64,000 nt of DNA from Nitrososphaeria archaeon (GCA_029775855.1 JARVJZ010000001.1:124001-188000); one strand, 5' to 3'; shown: positions 26,724-35,605, counted from the first letter of the stretch. Notes: a model not told the origin generated them from the sequence alone. Numbers and translations: made by a program.

Positions 26724-27149
26724 TTATGGTATGATGGCTATAGCATCAACTTCGACAAGCATCTCTGGTAGGGCTAATCCTATGTCTAAGAGTAGTGTGG
26801 AAGCGTATGCTCTCTCTTTAAGCAGATTCGGCGCATTTTCAGCCAGCCATTCATCTCTTGCCCTTATGAATTCATCTCTATGCTCTCGTTTTGAAACATA
26901 CCACACAAACTTCACTACATAATCTATGCTTGAACCAGCCTTCTCAAGTCTCTCCTTTATCTTATCGAGGGCTAGTCTAGTCTGAGCCCTAACTCCTTCG
27001 ACAGCTCTGTTGGTCGCTGGGTCTCTACCTTCGGAGCCTGAGAGGAAGATGAAACCTTTTACACCCTTAACCTTAGCCCCTACCCCCCACTCTACTAACT
27101 GTCCCCCATAATGAATTAGACCTAACCCCTCTTTACAAGACTCAGCCAT
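26724..27149 (-). CDS. Divergent RidA-like protein
   Basis: 141 residues with the RidA pattern: VKGFIFLSGSEGRDPATN, RAQTRLALDKIKERLEKAGSSIDYVVKFVWYV, and the C-terminal DIGLALPEMLVEVDAIAIIP. Relative to the copy at 20241 it keeps the terminal Glu but has a less standard active-site Arg region (RAYASTLLLDIG), so it may have another substrate. It is convergent with the solute-binding protein gene and divergent from the molybdopterin oxidoreductase. Confidence 0.85.
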   Translation of the reverse strand: MAESCKEGLGLIHYGGQLVEWGVGAKVKGVKGFIFLSGSEGRDPATNRAVEGVRAQTRLALDKIKERLEKAGSSIDYVVKFVWYVSKREHRDEFIRARDEWLAENAPNLLKERAYASTLLLDIGLALPEMLVEVDAIAIIP

Positions 27150-27209
27150 ACCCTACTAATTACAGCATATCAATATATATTTGGTATTACTCTATTACTA
27201 CTGATAATA

Positions 27210-29303
27210 TTGGTTTTAGAGGAGATCAGCACAAACTGCCGCGGTTGCGGACATGGAGGATGCGGTATCATAGTCAAGGTTGAAGATGGTAAGATAGTAG
27301 GTATAAAAGGCGATGAAACACACCCAATAAGCAAAGGCTACATATGCATAAAAGCATATGCAGCAGTAGAGCAACTTAACCACCCAAGTAGGCTTAGACA
27401 TCCTTTAAGACGAATAGGGCCAAAATCTTCAGGGAAATGGGAAGAGATCACTTGGAATGAAGCTATAGATGTTGTTGCTACAAAGCTGAAGGAAATAGCC
27501 GAGGAATCCGGACCTGAAAGCGTGGTTTTTATGCATGGGACTGGTAGAGACTACTTCCACTTTATGAATAGATTCACTAACCTCTTTGGCTCACCTAACT
27601 ATGTGACTAATGGGCATATGTGCTATATCCCAAGGCTTGCGTTGACTAAAGTTCTGGGTTTAAGCAGCCTACCTATAGTTGATTACGACGCATCACCAAA
27701 ATGTGTGCTTGTATGGGGAAGCAATAGCGTAATCTCAAACCCAGACGAATACATTGGTATCAATTTGACGCTAAATCTAAAGAAAGGAGCAAAGATGATT
27801 GTAGTAGATCCAAGAAAGACCAGATTAGCAAGTAGTGCTAACATCTGGCTCCAGATAAGACCTTCTACAGATTTAGTACTTGCATTAGGTATGATTAAGT
27901 ATATAATTGATAGAGAACTTTACGATAAGAACTTTGTAGAACATTACACCATAGGTCTCAAAGATCTAAAGATACATGTCTCAAGATATACGCCGCAGTT
28001 AGTTGAAGAGATCACTTGGATTCCACGGGATAAGATGGAAGAGGCTGCAGAAATGTATGCGACGACTAAACCCGCAGCAATACATTGGGGTGTGGGGATA
28101 GAGCAGAACATAAACTGCATAGGTATAGATGCAGCCTTAATGTATCTTGTCGCCTTAACTGGAAACCTAGATGTTCCAGGTGGCAACGTACTCTTTGATT
28201 CCCCTCCAATAGTTGGCTATCGCGACTTCGGTCTGCCAGATAAGCTGCCTGAGGAGAAAAAGCAGAAGAGGATTGGTGGGCAAGAATATAAGCTCCTTGA
28301 CTCGGTAGGCAGATGTCCACCCTATGCTGTATGGGATGCAATCATTGAGGGAAGACCGTATAAAGTTAGGGCATTGTATATTGCCGGTTCAAACCCTCTT
28401 GTTGTAAGAGAAAATACCGCAAGAGTAAGAGAAGCTCTAGAAAAAGTAGAGTTCATGGTGGTTGCGGACATGTTCAAGACACCTACGGCAGAATACGCCG
28501 ACATAATACTGCCTGTGGCATCTTGGCTCGAATACAACACAATAGGAGACTATTGGAAGAGCCACGGCTATGTCTTCGCTAGGAAAAAGATCGTTGATAA
28601 CTCTGAATGCTGGTCTGATTTAAAGATCTTTAACGAGCTAGGGAAAAGGCTTTACCCAGAATACTTCTGGAATGACCCAGACGACGCGCTAAATTACATT
28701 CTAAGTCCAGCAAAGGTTACATGGGTAGAGTTCGCTAAGTTAGGCTACCTAAGGGGGCGAGTAGAATATCGTAAGTATATTAAAGTTGGATTTAATACAA
28801 AATCTGGTAAATTCGAATTTTATCCAGAGAAGTTTAAGGAATGGGGGCTAGGACCACTGCCAGAATATCAGGAGAACCCAGAAACGCCTCTAAGTGCGTC
28901 TGCGTTGGCTGAGCGCTACCCCTATATGCTGATTACGGGAGGAAGAAGCATAGAATATTTCAACTCGGAAGGCAGGCAGCTGAAGACCCTAAGACGAAGC
29001 CATCCAGACCCTATAGTTGAGATAAACCCAGCAACCGCGAATAAGCACGGCATTAAAGATGGTGATTGGGTTATAGTAGAGAATCATAGGGGCTCTGTAA
29101 AGATGAAGGCAAGATTGACTGAAGGCATAGATCCAAGAGTTATACACGCTGAGCATGGTTGGTGGTTTCCAGAGATCGAAACCCCTGACCACGGCTACCA
29201 GATATCAAACATTAACCTTCTGACAGATGATAGGCCTCCAGTAGACCCATTAATGGGCTCTACACGCCTAAAATCTTTACTATGTAATATAAGGAAGGCT
29301 TAG
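27210..29303 (+). CDS. Molybdopterin-dependent oxidoreductase (DMSO reductase superfamily)
   Basis: 697 residues, probable TTG start. An N-terminal [4Fe-4S] site is seen (CRGCGHGGCG...YICIK), then bis-MGD binding domains (VVFMHGTGRD, CVLVWGSNSVISNPDEY, AKMIVVDPRKTRLAS, IHWGVGIEQN, LYIAGSNPLV) and the C-terminal MGD-binding fold (ERYPYMLITGGRS, INPATANKHGIKDGDWVIVEN). The Cys in NGHMCYIPR is the likely Mo/W ligand. There is no Tat signal, so it is cytoplasmic. No dedicated electron-transfer subunit is adjacent. The substrate cannot be told; acetylene hydratase-, aldehyde- or thiosulfate-type relatives are possible. Confidence 0.9.
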   Translation: MVLEEISTNCRGCGHGGCGIIVKVEDGKIVGIKGDETHPISKGYICIKAYAAVEQLNHPSRLRHPLRRIGPKSSGKWEEITWNEAIDVVATKLKEIAEESGPESVVFMHGTGRDYFHFMNRFTNLFGSPNYVTNGHMCYIPRLALTKVLGLSSLPIVDYDASPKCVLVWGSNSVISNPDEYIGINLTLNLKKGAKMIVVDPRKTRLASSANIWLQIRPSTDLVLALGMIKYIIDRELYDKNFVEHYTIGLKDLKIHVSRYTPQLVEEITWIPRDKMEEAAEMYATTKPAAIHWGVGIEQNINCIGIDAALMYLVALTGNLDVPGGNVLFDSPPIVGYRDFGLPDKLPEEKKQKRIGGQEYKLLDSVGRCPPYAVWDAIIEGRPYKVRALYIAGSNPLVVRENTARVREALEKVEFMVVADMFKTPTAEYADIILPVASWLEYNTIGDYWKSHGYVFARKKIVDNSECWSDLKIFNELGKRLYPEYFWNDPDDALNYILSPAKVTWVEFAKLGYLRGRVEYRKYIKVGFNTKSGKFEFYPEKFKEWGLGPLPEYQENPETPLSASALAERYPYMLITGGRSIEYFNSEGRQLKTLRRSHPDPIVEINPATANKHGIKDGDWVIVENHRGSVKMKARLTEGIDPRVIHAEHGWWFPEIETPDHGYQISNINLLTDDRPPVDPLMGSTRLKSLLCNIRKA

Positions 29304-29812
29304 ACTATATGCTTGATTCGCCGCCATATAACTGCAGCAATCAAACCCGCAATAAAACCATTAACAATTCCACCTAATAGAATCATAGCATCAACCATAG
29401 GATTTGGTGGCATAAACTCCATAAGATAAACTGCAAGATAGTAGCTTACAAAGCCAGTCAAAGCTGTTGCGACAGAGGTTGCAGCCAAGAGTCTTCTAAG
29501 CCTAACGTCACCGCTGAAGCTCTTGGCCTTAAACACATTAACAAATAAATCTATTAACACGCCGAAGTAAATTGAGACCGCGAGGCTTAGAGGCGCAAAG
29601 CTAGGACGCCATAATGTAATTAAAAGACCACTTACTGTTGCTGTAGACGTACCTCCTAATCTAGGTAGGATAAGTGATGCTAACGTTAGGATAGTTGCTT
29701 GAGGTAAGATCACAGCCTTATCAAAAGGAGTTGGGATAAAGACCTTTGATACAAATATTATTCCAGCAAATATTGCTGCGAGGGCTATTCTACGCGCTGA
29801 AATTCTACTCAT
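29300..29812 (-). CDS. Membrane protein resembling ECF transporter S component
   Basis: 170 residues with about five hydrophobic helices, starting ISARRIALAAIFAGIIFVSK, followed by the helix-rich layout of vitamin-specificity (S) components (small, Ala-rich first helix, short loops). ECF S components bind a vitamin or metal and share EcfAT modules encoded elsewhere. The assignment rests on size and topology, so other small permease families remain possible. Its stop overlaps the convergent molybdopterin gene by four bases. Confidence 0.6.
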   Translation of the reverse strand: MSRISARRIALAAIFAGIIFVSKVFIPTPFDKAVILPQATILTLASLILPRLGGTSTATVSGLLITLWRPSFAPLSLAVSIYFGVLIDLFVNVFKAKSFSGDVRLRRLLAATSVATALTGFVSYYLAVYLMEFMPPNPMVDAMILLGGIVNGFIAGLIAAVIWRRIKHIV

Positions 29813-29837
29813 ATTTGAAGTCTCCTTTTTGAGCGGT

Positions 29838-30047
29838 TTATAGTTTTTTAGCTAGGTTTAAATAGGCTTCACTTTCGTTTCTGCCTCTGCCCTCCAACTT
29901 ACATGCTTCGCAAGTCAAAACTACGTATTCAAGCATGAAAGGGTTGCCTTTTTTAGGAGGGTAGTAGTGCTCCACGAGTTTGAGCTCACCACCACACTTT
30001 GCACAGGGGTAGTAAGAGGTTGTTGTCATAGTATACTCTTCCTTCAA
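29838..30047 (-). CDS. Small zinc-ribbon protein
   Basis: 69 residues (or 63 if started at the internal Met of MTTTSYYPC). It has two CxxC pairs, CAKCGGELKL and CEACKLEG, separated by about 28 residues, a zinc-ribbon arrangement, and a C-terminal helix ESEAYLNLAKKL. Function unknown. It is 26 bases upstream of the ECF-like gene on the same strand and may be cotranscribed. Confidence 0.65.
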   Translation of the reverse strand: MKEEYTMTTTSYYPCAKCGGELKLVEHYYPPKKGNPFMLEYVVLTCEACKLEGRGRNESEAYLNLAKKL

Positions 30048-30122
30048 GACACTTAGAATATCTTACCTCTACTATATAAGATTAGCATCTTAGTATTGTT
30101 CACACTACCGTAAGAAATATAT

Positions 30123-30132
30123 CCTATATAAT
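30123..30132 (+). promoter_or_regulatory. TATA box of the aldehyde:ferredoxin oxidoreductase gene
   Basis: CCTATATAAT lies about 23 bases before the GTG at 30150. This spacing supports the GTG start and a leaderless mRNA. Confidence 0.5.
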
Positions 30133-30149
30133 TATAGTTAATAGTGTAA

Positions 30150-32039
30150 GTGGTCTATTTGGGGGCAGAATTCGGCGGCTTTATGGGTCAGATTCTAAAG
30201 GTTAACCTCTCCACCAGCAAAATCGTTAAAACAGATCTGCCCAGCGAATGGCCTCGAGCTTATGTGGGTGGAGTAGGATTTGGTGCGAGAATACTATATG
30301 ATGAGGTATGCCCTTGGGTTTCCCCCTTTGATCCAGACAACAGACTGATATTTACTCAAGGCCCACTTTCAGGCACATTTACCCCAACTGCCTCCAGATA
30401 TACTGTAGTCACTAAATCTCCTTTAACAGGGTACTTCGGCGACGCTAGCGGAGGAGGCTTCTTCCCAGCAGAGTTAAAGAAGTGCGGATATGATGCTATA
30501 GTCTTAACTGGGCGTGCAACTAAGCCTTCCCTTCTGCTTTTATCAGATGGCAGCTATGAGCTAAGAGATGCTTCAGCATACTGGGGTATGAATGCTAGAG
30601 AAGCGGAGAGAGCAATAGTAAACGATCTAGGCGACAAATCCTACAAAGCTTGCACAATAGGAAGAGCTGGAGAAAGGTTAGTTAGATTCGCAGCAATAAT
30701 GAACGACGAAGCTGATAGAGCAGCAGCTCGATGCGGGGTAGGTGCGGTCATGGGCTCTAAGAACCTCAAAGCAATAGTTGTAAAAGGCTACAAGCAGCCA
30801 AAAGTCGCAGACGCAAATGCATTAAAGAACCTACTCGTAGAAATAACCAACTACGTAAAAACTAACAAGAACGTTGTAGGGTTCACAAAAGGCGGCACAC
30901 CCGGAGCATTCACCTTCTTCTATCAGCTGGGGGACGTGCCTATACATAACTGGAGCAGCTCATCCTTCGGCCCATCAGACGCCTACGTTGAGAAAGTGGC
31001 TTATCCAGGAGGCTATGAGAGAATACTACTAAGGAATAGGACGTGCTATGCTTGCCCAATAAGTTGTCGACGAGTATCTAAAGGCATAGATGGGCTATAC
31101 GGTGTTGAAGAAGGCGTAGAGGGGCCTGAATATGAGACAGTCGCCTCATTTGGGCCTAACTGCGGGATTTCCGAGCCTGAAATAATCGCTAAAGCAAACA
31201 ACCTTTGCAACGAATATGGGTTAGATACCATCTCTGCTGGTGGTGTGATAGCTTTTGCTATGGAATGCTTTGAGAAAGGGATACTAAGCGAAGAAGACAC
31301 AAAAGGTGTTAAACTCCGATTTGGTGAAGGTGAAGCCCTTTTAGATGTTCTCAGAATGATAGGTGAAAGGGAAGGAATTGGCAACCTATTAGCCGAAGGT
31401 GTAAGAAGAGCCGCTGCGGCAATAGGCAAAGGGGCAGAAGATTACGCTATACACGTTAAAGGGTTGGAGATAGCTATGCACGACCCTAGAGCATTCCAAG
31501 GCGGTGGTGTACATTACGCTTGCACGCCAACAGGAGGCAGACATACTGAGGGTCTAAGCATAATTAAAGAACTTAAGACCAGATTCTCTACCGAAGGAAA
31601 AGGTAAGCTGGTGAAGGAGGTTGAGGATTGGGATGCGTTTGTTCAAGCATCTGGTTGGTGCCTCTTTGTGGTTGATGCAAGAGGATATCCTTCAAATGAG
31701 CATCTAATTAAAGTCTTTAACGCGGTTACAGGATTCAACCTCACTTTAGGTGATGCGATGCTGCTCGGAGAAAAGATCTTTAATCTAAAAAAGGCTTTCA
31801 ATGTGAAACACGGATGCAGTAGGAGCGAAGACACATTACCTCAGAGGCTTCTGACATTACCTACCAAGGCTGGTGCTGTAGTTAAGTTAAATGAACTTCT
31901 CCCACAGTATTACGAAGCTAGAAGATGGGATGCTGGAACAAGCAAACCAACAAAAGCATTACTACAGTCCCTGGGGTTGAATGATGTTGCAACTGATCTT
32001 TGGGGAGTTGACAGCAGCGCCTTAGAGCCTAAGGTTTGA
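30150..32039 (+). CDS. aor: Aldehyde:ferredoxin oxidoreductase (tungsten-type, AOR family)
   Basis: 629 residues. AOR family features: GQILKVNLSTSKI, AYVGGVGFGARILYDEV, GPLSGTFTPTASRYTVVTKSPLTG, GRAGERLVRFAAIMND, and [4Fe-4S] ligands CYACPISC near residue 300 with a later Cys in ASGWCLFVVD. It oxidises aldehydes to acids with reduction of ferredoxin, using W-bis-pterin. The GTG start fits the TATA position; an ATG at 30183 (MGQILKVN) is the alternative. The 3' end overlaps the convergent alcohol dehydrogenase by 11 bases. Confidence 0.94.
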   Translation: MVYLGAEFGGFMGQILKVNLSTSKIVKTDLPSEWPRAYVGGVGFGARILYDEVCPWVSPFDPDNRLIFTQGPLSGTFTPTASRYTVVTKSPLTGYFGDASGGGFFPAELKKCGYDAIVLTGRATKPSLLLLSDGSYELRDASAYWGMNAREAERAIVNDLGDKSYKACTIGRAGERLVRFAAIMNDEADRAAARCGVGAVMGSKNLKAIVVKGYKQPKVADANALKNLLVEITNYVKTNKNVVGFTKGGTPGAFTFFYQLGDVPIHNWSSSSFGPSDAYVEKVAYPGGYERILLRNRTCYACPISCRRVSKGIDGLYGVEEGVEGPEYETVASFGPNCGISEPEIIAKANNLCNEYGLDTISAGGVIAFAMECFEKGILSEEDTKGVKLRFGEGEALLDVLRMIGEREGIGNLLAEGVRRAAAAIGKGAEDYAIHVKGLEIAMHDPRAFQGGGVHYACTPTGGRHTEGLSIIKELKTRFSTEGKGKLVKEVEDWDAFVQASGWCLFVVDARGYPSNEHLIKVFNAVTGFNLTLGDAMLLGEKIFNLKKAFNVKHGCSRSEDTLPQRLLTLPTKAGAVVKLNELLPQYYEARRWDAGTSKPTKALLQSLGLNDVATDLWGVDSSALEPKV

Positions 32040-33087
32040 TTACCGCTCTACCCTTAACTTCACCGCTACGCAGCTTCGCTAGAGCTTCATTCGCTTCTTC
32101 TAGTCTGAATGATGTCGAGATAACTGGTTTTACCACCCCTCTGTTTGTGAGCTGAAGTATCTCGTTAAGATCTGTCAGTGTACCAGTGTAGCTACCCACT
32201 ATGTCCAACGCCAGTATTGGTAAGAGCGGTATCTGCATCTTAAGTATCCCCCCAAAGAGACCTACAACAACGAGCCTACCACCTTTTACAAGTATTTTCA
32301 CGGCGTTTTCAACGGTCTGAGTACTCCCAACAAAATCTATCACCGCATTAGCCCTCTTACCAAGTGCTTGCTTCATAACGGCGCCAATATCATCTTTAGA
32401 AGAGTTTATTGTAAAGTCTGCGCCGAGCGATTTGGCATACTCCAGTTTTCTATCATCGATATCCAAACTAACAATAGTAGCTCCACTCAAGGCCTTAGCA
32501 AGTTGAATAGCCATTCCACCAACACCACCAGCACCTATTATAGCAAGCACGTCGTCAGGAGCCACTCTAGCCTTCTTCAAAGCATGCAACGCAGTTATGC
32601 CCGAGCAAGCTAGAACACCAGCTTCCTCAGGCTTCAATCCATCATATTTTAGTACATAGCGTGGATCTGGAACCAAGACATACTCCGCATATCCTCCGTC
32701 AGCATACACTCCTAGAGCGTTAGGTCTCTCACAGAGGTTATCAAATCCAGCCCTACAAGCTCTGCATACTCCGCAGCCTATCCAAGGATAGACGACGACA
32801 GTGTCACCTACTTCGAAGGCTGATACCGCTCTTCCTTTAGCCTCAATCCTGCCAGCAATCTCATGTCCTAAGGTTAATGGAAGTCTTATCCTTCTATCTC
32901 GTATGACTAATCTTTCCTCTTCTCTTGCGCCGTAATATCCTTCTGCCAGGTGTATGTCACTATGGCACACTCCACAAGCATCAACCTTAACCAGCACGTT
33001 ATTGTCTAGAACTTGTGGTAAGTCGCTTTCCATAAGCTGAAGCGGTTTACCAAACTCCTGGAGTTTCATAGCCTTCATAAAGACCAT
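32029..33087 (-). CDS. Zinc-dependent alcohol dehydrogenase (MDR), candidate succinic semialdehyde reductase
   Basis: 352 residues. Catalytic zinc motifs CGVCHSDIHLAEG and LGHEIAGRIEAKG, structural zinc motif GCGVCRACRAGFDNLC, and Rossmann loop IGAGGVGGMAIQLA are all present. The inserted EERLVIRDRRIRLPLTLGHE is like the Sulfolobus ADH group. It is divergent from the 4-hydroxybutyryl-CoA dehydratase gene, separated by 151 bases. In Metallosphaera a zinc ADH reduces succinic semialdehyde to 4-hydroxybutyrate, so that role is a reasonable inference. Confidence 0.92.
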   Translation of the reverse strand: MVFMKAMKLQEFGKPLQLMESDLPQVLDNNVLVKVDACGVCHSDIHLAEGYYGAREEERLVIRDRRIRLPLTLGHEIAGRIEAKGRAVSAFEVGDTVVVYPWIGCGVCRACRAGFDNLCERPNALGVYADGGYAEYVLVPDPRYVLKYDGLKPEEAGVLACSGITALHALKKARVAPDDVLAIIGAGGVGGMAIQLAKALSGATIVSLDIDDRKLEYAKSLGADFTINSSKDDIGAVMKQALGKRANAVIDFVGSTQTVENAVKILVKGGRLVVVGLFGGILKMQIPLLPILALDIVGSYTGTLTDLNEILQLTNRGVVKPVISTSFRLEEANEALAKLRSGEVKGRAVIKP

Positions 33088-33195
33088 AATTTTTATACGC
33101 CACCCTATAGTTTAAACATTTCTTTTCTACTAACCATTAATTAAATTCTTGCTTATATTTAGCAACCTTGTATTGCGCGGTTATAATTAAAATCT

Positions 33196-33221
33196 ATTAA
33201 GAATAAATTTATATTCTTAAT
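33196..33221. promoter_or_regulatory. Palindrome over the TATA box of the dehydratase gene
   Basis: ATTAAGAATA (33196-33205) and TATTCTTAAT (33212-33221) are exact reverse complements with a six-base spacer. The AT-rich TTTATAT core between them is about 28 bases before the ATG at 33239, so a protein bound here would block TBP. It lies in the divergent region shared with the alcohol dehydrogenase. Confidence 0.55.
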
Positions 33222-33238
33222 CGTTCTAAATATATCAT

Positions 33239-34720
33239 ATGCCTATTCGTTCGGGCGCAGAGTACATAGAAAGCCTGCGTAAACGCAAGCTCAAGGTCTA
33301 CTACTTAGGTCAGCTAATAGAGAATCCAGTTGACCACCCGGTTATAAGACCTTCTATAAATGCTGTAGCAGAAACATACGACCTTGCTAACAGAGAGCCT
33401 GAGTTAGGTAGCGCCCACTCATCGCTGATCGGCAAAAAGGTCAACAGATTTCTACATATTACAGAAAGCGCTGAAGATGTAGTGCTTCAAAATAAGATGC
33501 AAAGGCGACTAGGGCAGCTGACTGGAACTTGCTTCCAGCGATGCGTAGGTATGGATGCGTTAAACTCGCTCTACTCAGTAACTTATGAGATAGATGAGAA
33601 ATACAAAACTGAGTATCATAAACGCTTCATAGACTTTGTAAGATACGTGCAAGAAGAAAACCTTGTAATAGGAGGAGCTATGACTGATCCAAAAGGGGAC
33701 AGAAGCGTCAGCCCATCAAAGCAAATCGATCCAGACCTATTTCTGCACGTGGTCAAGAAGACTGATGAAGGAATAGTCATTAGAGGTGCAAAGGCTCATC
33801 AAACAGGCTGCATAAACTCACATTGGCTCATCTTCATGCCCACACAACGGCTAGAACCAGGTGAAGAAGATTACGCCGTGAGCTGCGCTGTGCCAGTAGA
33901 TGCGCCAGGCTTAACCTACATTTATGGGCGGCAAGCGTGTGACACAAGAATAGTTGATGGTGGAGAAATTGACGCAGGTAACTCGATGTATTCTGGTCAA
34001 GAGGCTCTTATTGTAGTTGAAGATGTCTTTGTTCCTTGGAAATACGTCTTTATGTGCGGGGAGATAGAGTTTGTTCCAATACTTGTCGACCGCTTCACAG
34101 CTTATCATCGAAGGAGCTATGTATGCAAAACTGGAGTTGGCGATGTGCTTATAGGAGCTGCTGCTTTAGTAGCAGATTATAATGGGGTTGGCGATAAAAG
34201 CCACATAAAAGAGAAGCTCGTAGAAATGGCACACCTCAACGAAACCATCTACGGCACAGGCATAGCATCATCCTTTCTATCCTATAAGACCAAGGCAGGC
34301 AATTGGCAGTGTGACAGTATGCTCGCTAATGTGTGTAAGCATAATGTTACACGCTTCCCATATGAGATCGCACGCCTCGCTCAAGACCTTGCTGGAGGAA
34401 TAGTGGTGACACTACCATCTGAAAAGGATCTCAGAAACCCCGAAACTGGGCATCTTCTAAGGAAGTTCTTTGCTACAAAAGAGAATGTCGATCCTGAGGA
34501 TAGGATGCGCATAATACGCTTGATAGAGAACATGACTATTGGGCGAAATGCTGTTGGGTATCTTACTGAATCGCTACACGGTGCAGGTTCTCCACAAGCG
34601 CAGAGAATAGTGATTTCTAGGCTTATGCAGATTGAGGAGAAGAAGAAGTTAGCTAAGCGGCTTGCTAAGATAAAGGATTTGGAGGAGCAGGTTAAAAAGG
34701 CTACGGCAAAAATAACTTAA
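33239..34720 (+). CDS. abfD: 4-hydroxybutyryl-CoA dehydratase (HpaB/AbfD superfamily)
   Basis: 493 residues. It belongs to the 4-hydroxyphenylacetate-hydroxylase fold, but has the cluster-ligand motif TGTCFQRCVG (Cys98, Cys102) and YHRRSYVCK (His290, Cys296). These match the [4Fe-4S] ligands of clostridial 4-hydroxybutyryl-CoA dehydratase, which monooxygenases lack. The His-to-Cys spacing is one shorter than the clostridial enzyme as I recall it. It dehydrates 4-hydroxybutyryl-CoA to crotonyl-CoA by a ketyl radical route; in Thermoproteota it serves the 3-hydroxypropionate/4-hydroxybutyrate cycle, elsewhere 4-aminobutyrate or 4-hydroxybutyrate breakdown. Confidence 0.9.
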   Translation: MPIRSGAEYIESLRKRKLKVYYLGQLIENPVDHPVIRPSINAVAETYDLANREPELGSAHSSLIGKKVNRFLHITESAEDVVLQNKMQRRLGQLTGTCFQRCVGMDALNSLYSVTYEIDEKYKTEYHKRFIDFVRYVQEENLVIGGAMTDPKGDRSVSPSKQIDPDLFLHVVKKTDEGIVIRGAKAHQTGCINSHWLIFMPTQRLEPGEEDYAVSCAVPVDAPGLTYIYGRQACDTRIVDGGEIDAGNSMYSGQEALIVVEDVFVPWKYVFMCGEIEFVPILVDRFTAYHRRSYVCKTGVGDVLIGAAALVADYNGVGDKSHIKEKLVEMAHLNETIYGTGIASSFLSYKTKAGNWQCDSMLANVCKHNVTRFPYEIARLAQDLAGGIVVTLPSEKDLRNPETGHLLRKFFATKENVDPEDRMRIIRLIENMTIGRNAVGYLTESLHGAGSPQAQRIVISRLMQIEEKKKLAKRLAKIKDLEEQVKKATAKIT

Positions 34721-34736
34721 TCTTTAAACCTACTTA

Positions 34737-35024
34737 CTAATGCGTAGAGATTCGCGCATCCATCACATAACTTATTACAAGGTCTTGTATTCTTATACAT
34801 GGTACGTTGAATTTCTTACAGTATTTTGCCAATTCATTGTCTAACGTTATCAGACAAACTTCGCCTTTCATCTTCATAAGATATTCCAAGATATCTGGGT
34901 CAGGTATGCTTACCCGTGAATCTTCGTCTCCTCGTATAAGCTTGGAAGCAGTTTCGCATTCAACACCTAGCTCTCGAAGCTCTTTGGCTAGACCGTAAAG
35001 CATCGCATCTACCATATACCTCAA
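34737..35024 (-). CDS. PIN-like DUF5615/Mut7-C-type small protein
   Basis: 95 residues. An N-terminal YMVDAMLYGLAKELRELGVECETA strand-helix carries the first acidic residue, followed by DPDILEYL and LITLDNELAKYC, the acidic pattern of DUF5615/Mut7-C PIN-like nuclease domains. It may be a stand-alone ribonuclease or toxin-like protein; no antitoxin gene is evident next to it. Divergent from the HExxH protein gene. Confidence 0.68.
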   Translation of the reverse strand: MRYMVDAMLYGLAKELRELGVECETASKLIRGDEDSRVSIPDPDILEYLMKMKGEVCLITLDNELAKYCKKFNVPCIRIQDLVISYVMDARISTH

Positions 35025-35113
35025 TTTCTCTTTTCTTGGAGCTGGTTAGATGGTTATTTATCTTTCTGTTAAGGATGTGTTTCCTTTTTAAAGAAGTGTA
35101 TGCATGGATTAAC

Positions 35114-35605
35114 ATGATGGCTGGGTTAGACGACATAACTATAGTCCGCGACGTCCCTATGAAGCTGTTGAAGTTTACTGACTACTTTAAAGGTTTTGAA
35201 AAGGTTCCAGCTGTTAGGAGCCTGTTTGGTGATAAGACTGAAGAAGTTTTAGGTAATCTTAAAGTGGAGTTCTTCTCTTCACGCTTTGGCTACATGGGTG
35301 TAAGTGATGTTGACGGGCATCTTTTGGTAAGCACATATCATCTGAAGCATAGTGATGTGAAGACCCTCTATCTCGATATTATTCACGAACTCTACCATTT
35401 GAAGCAATTCTTAGAGGGGAAGCAGCTATTTAGCAGCGAAGTATCTTACGTCGACAACCCTATTGAAATAGAAGCTTATCGCTTTACAGTAGAAGAGGCT
35501 AAGAGAATAGGTTTAACTAAAGAAGAGATTATTGAATATCTGAAGGTAGACTGGATTAACGAAGAGGAGCATAAAAGGCTCATCAAGCGGTTAGGACTCG
35601 AATGA
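35114..35605 (+). CDS. HExxH-containing putative zinc metallopeptidase-like protein
   Basis: 163 residues from ATG 35114 (or 35117). A frame from 35036 adds 26 hydrophobic residues that are probably untranslated, though a membrane anchor cannot be excluded. The motif YLDIIHELYHLKQFLEG gives an HExxH zinc site, and EIEAYRFTVEEAKRIG may supply the third ligand (Glu). I do not recognise the exact family; the size resembles small archaeal metal-dependent hydrolases. Its 3' end overlaps the convergent gene by 15 bases. Confidence 0.7.
   Translation: MMAGLDDITIVRDVPMKLLKFTDYFKGFEKVPAVRSLFGDKTEEVLGNLKVEFFSSRFGYMGVSDVDGHLLVSTYHLKHSDVKTLYLDIIHELYHLKQFLEGKQLFSSEVSYVDNPIEIEAYRFTVEEAKRIGLTKEEIIEYLKVDWINEEEHKRLIKRLGLE

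Noticed and set aside
33239-34720. 4-hydroxyphenylacetate 3-monooxygenase
   Set aside because: The protein keeps the Cys98/Cys102 and His290/Cys296 cluster ligands that the monooxygenases lack.
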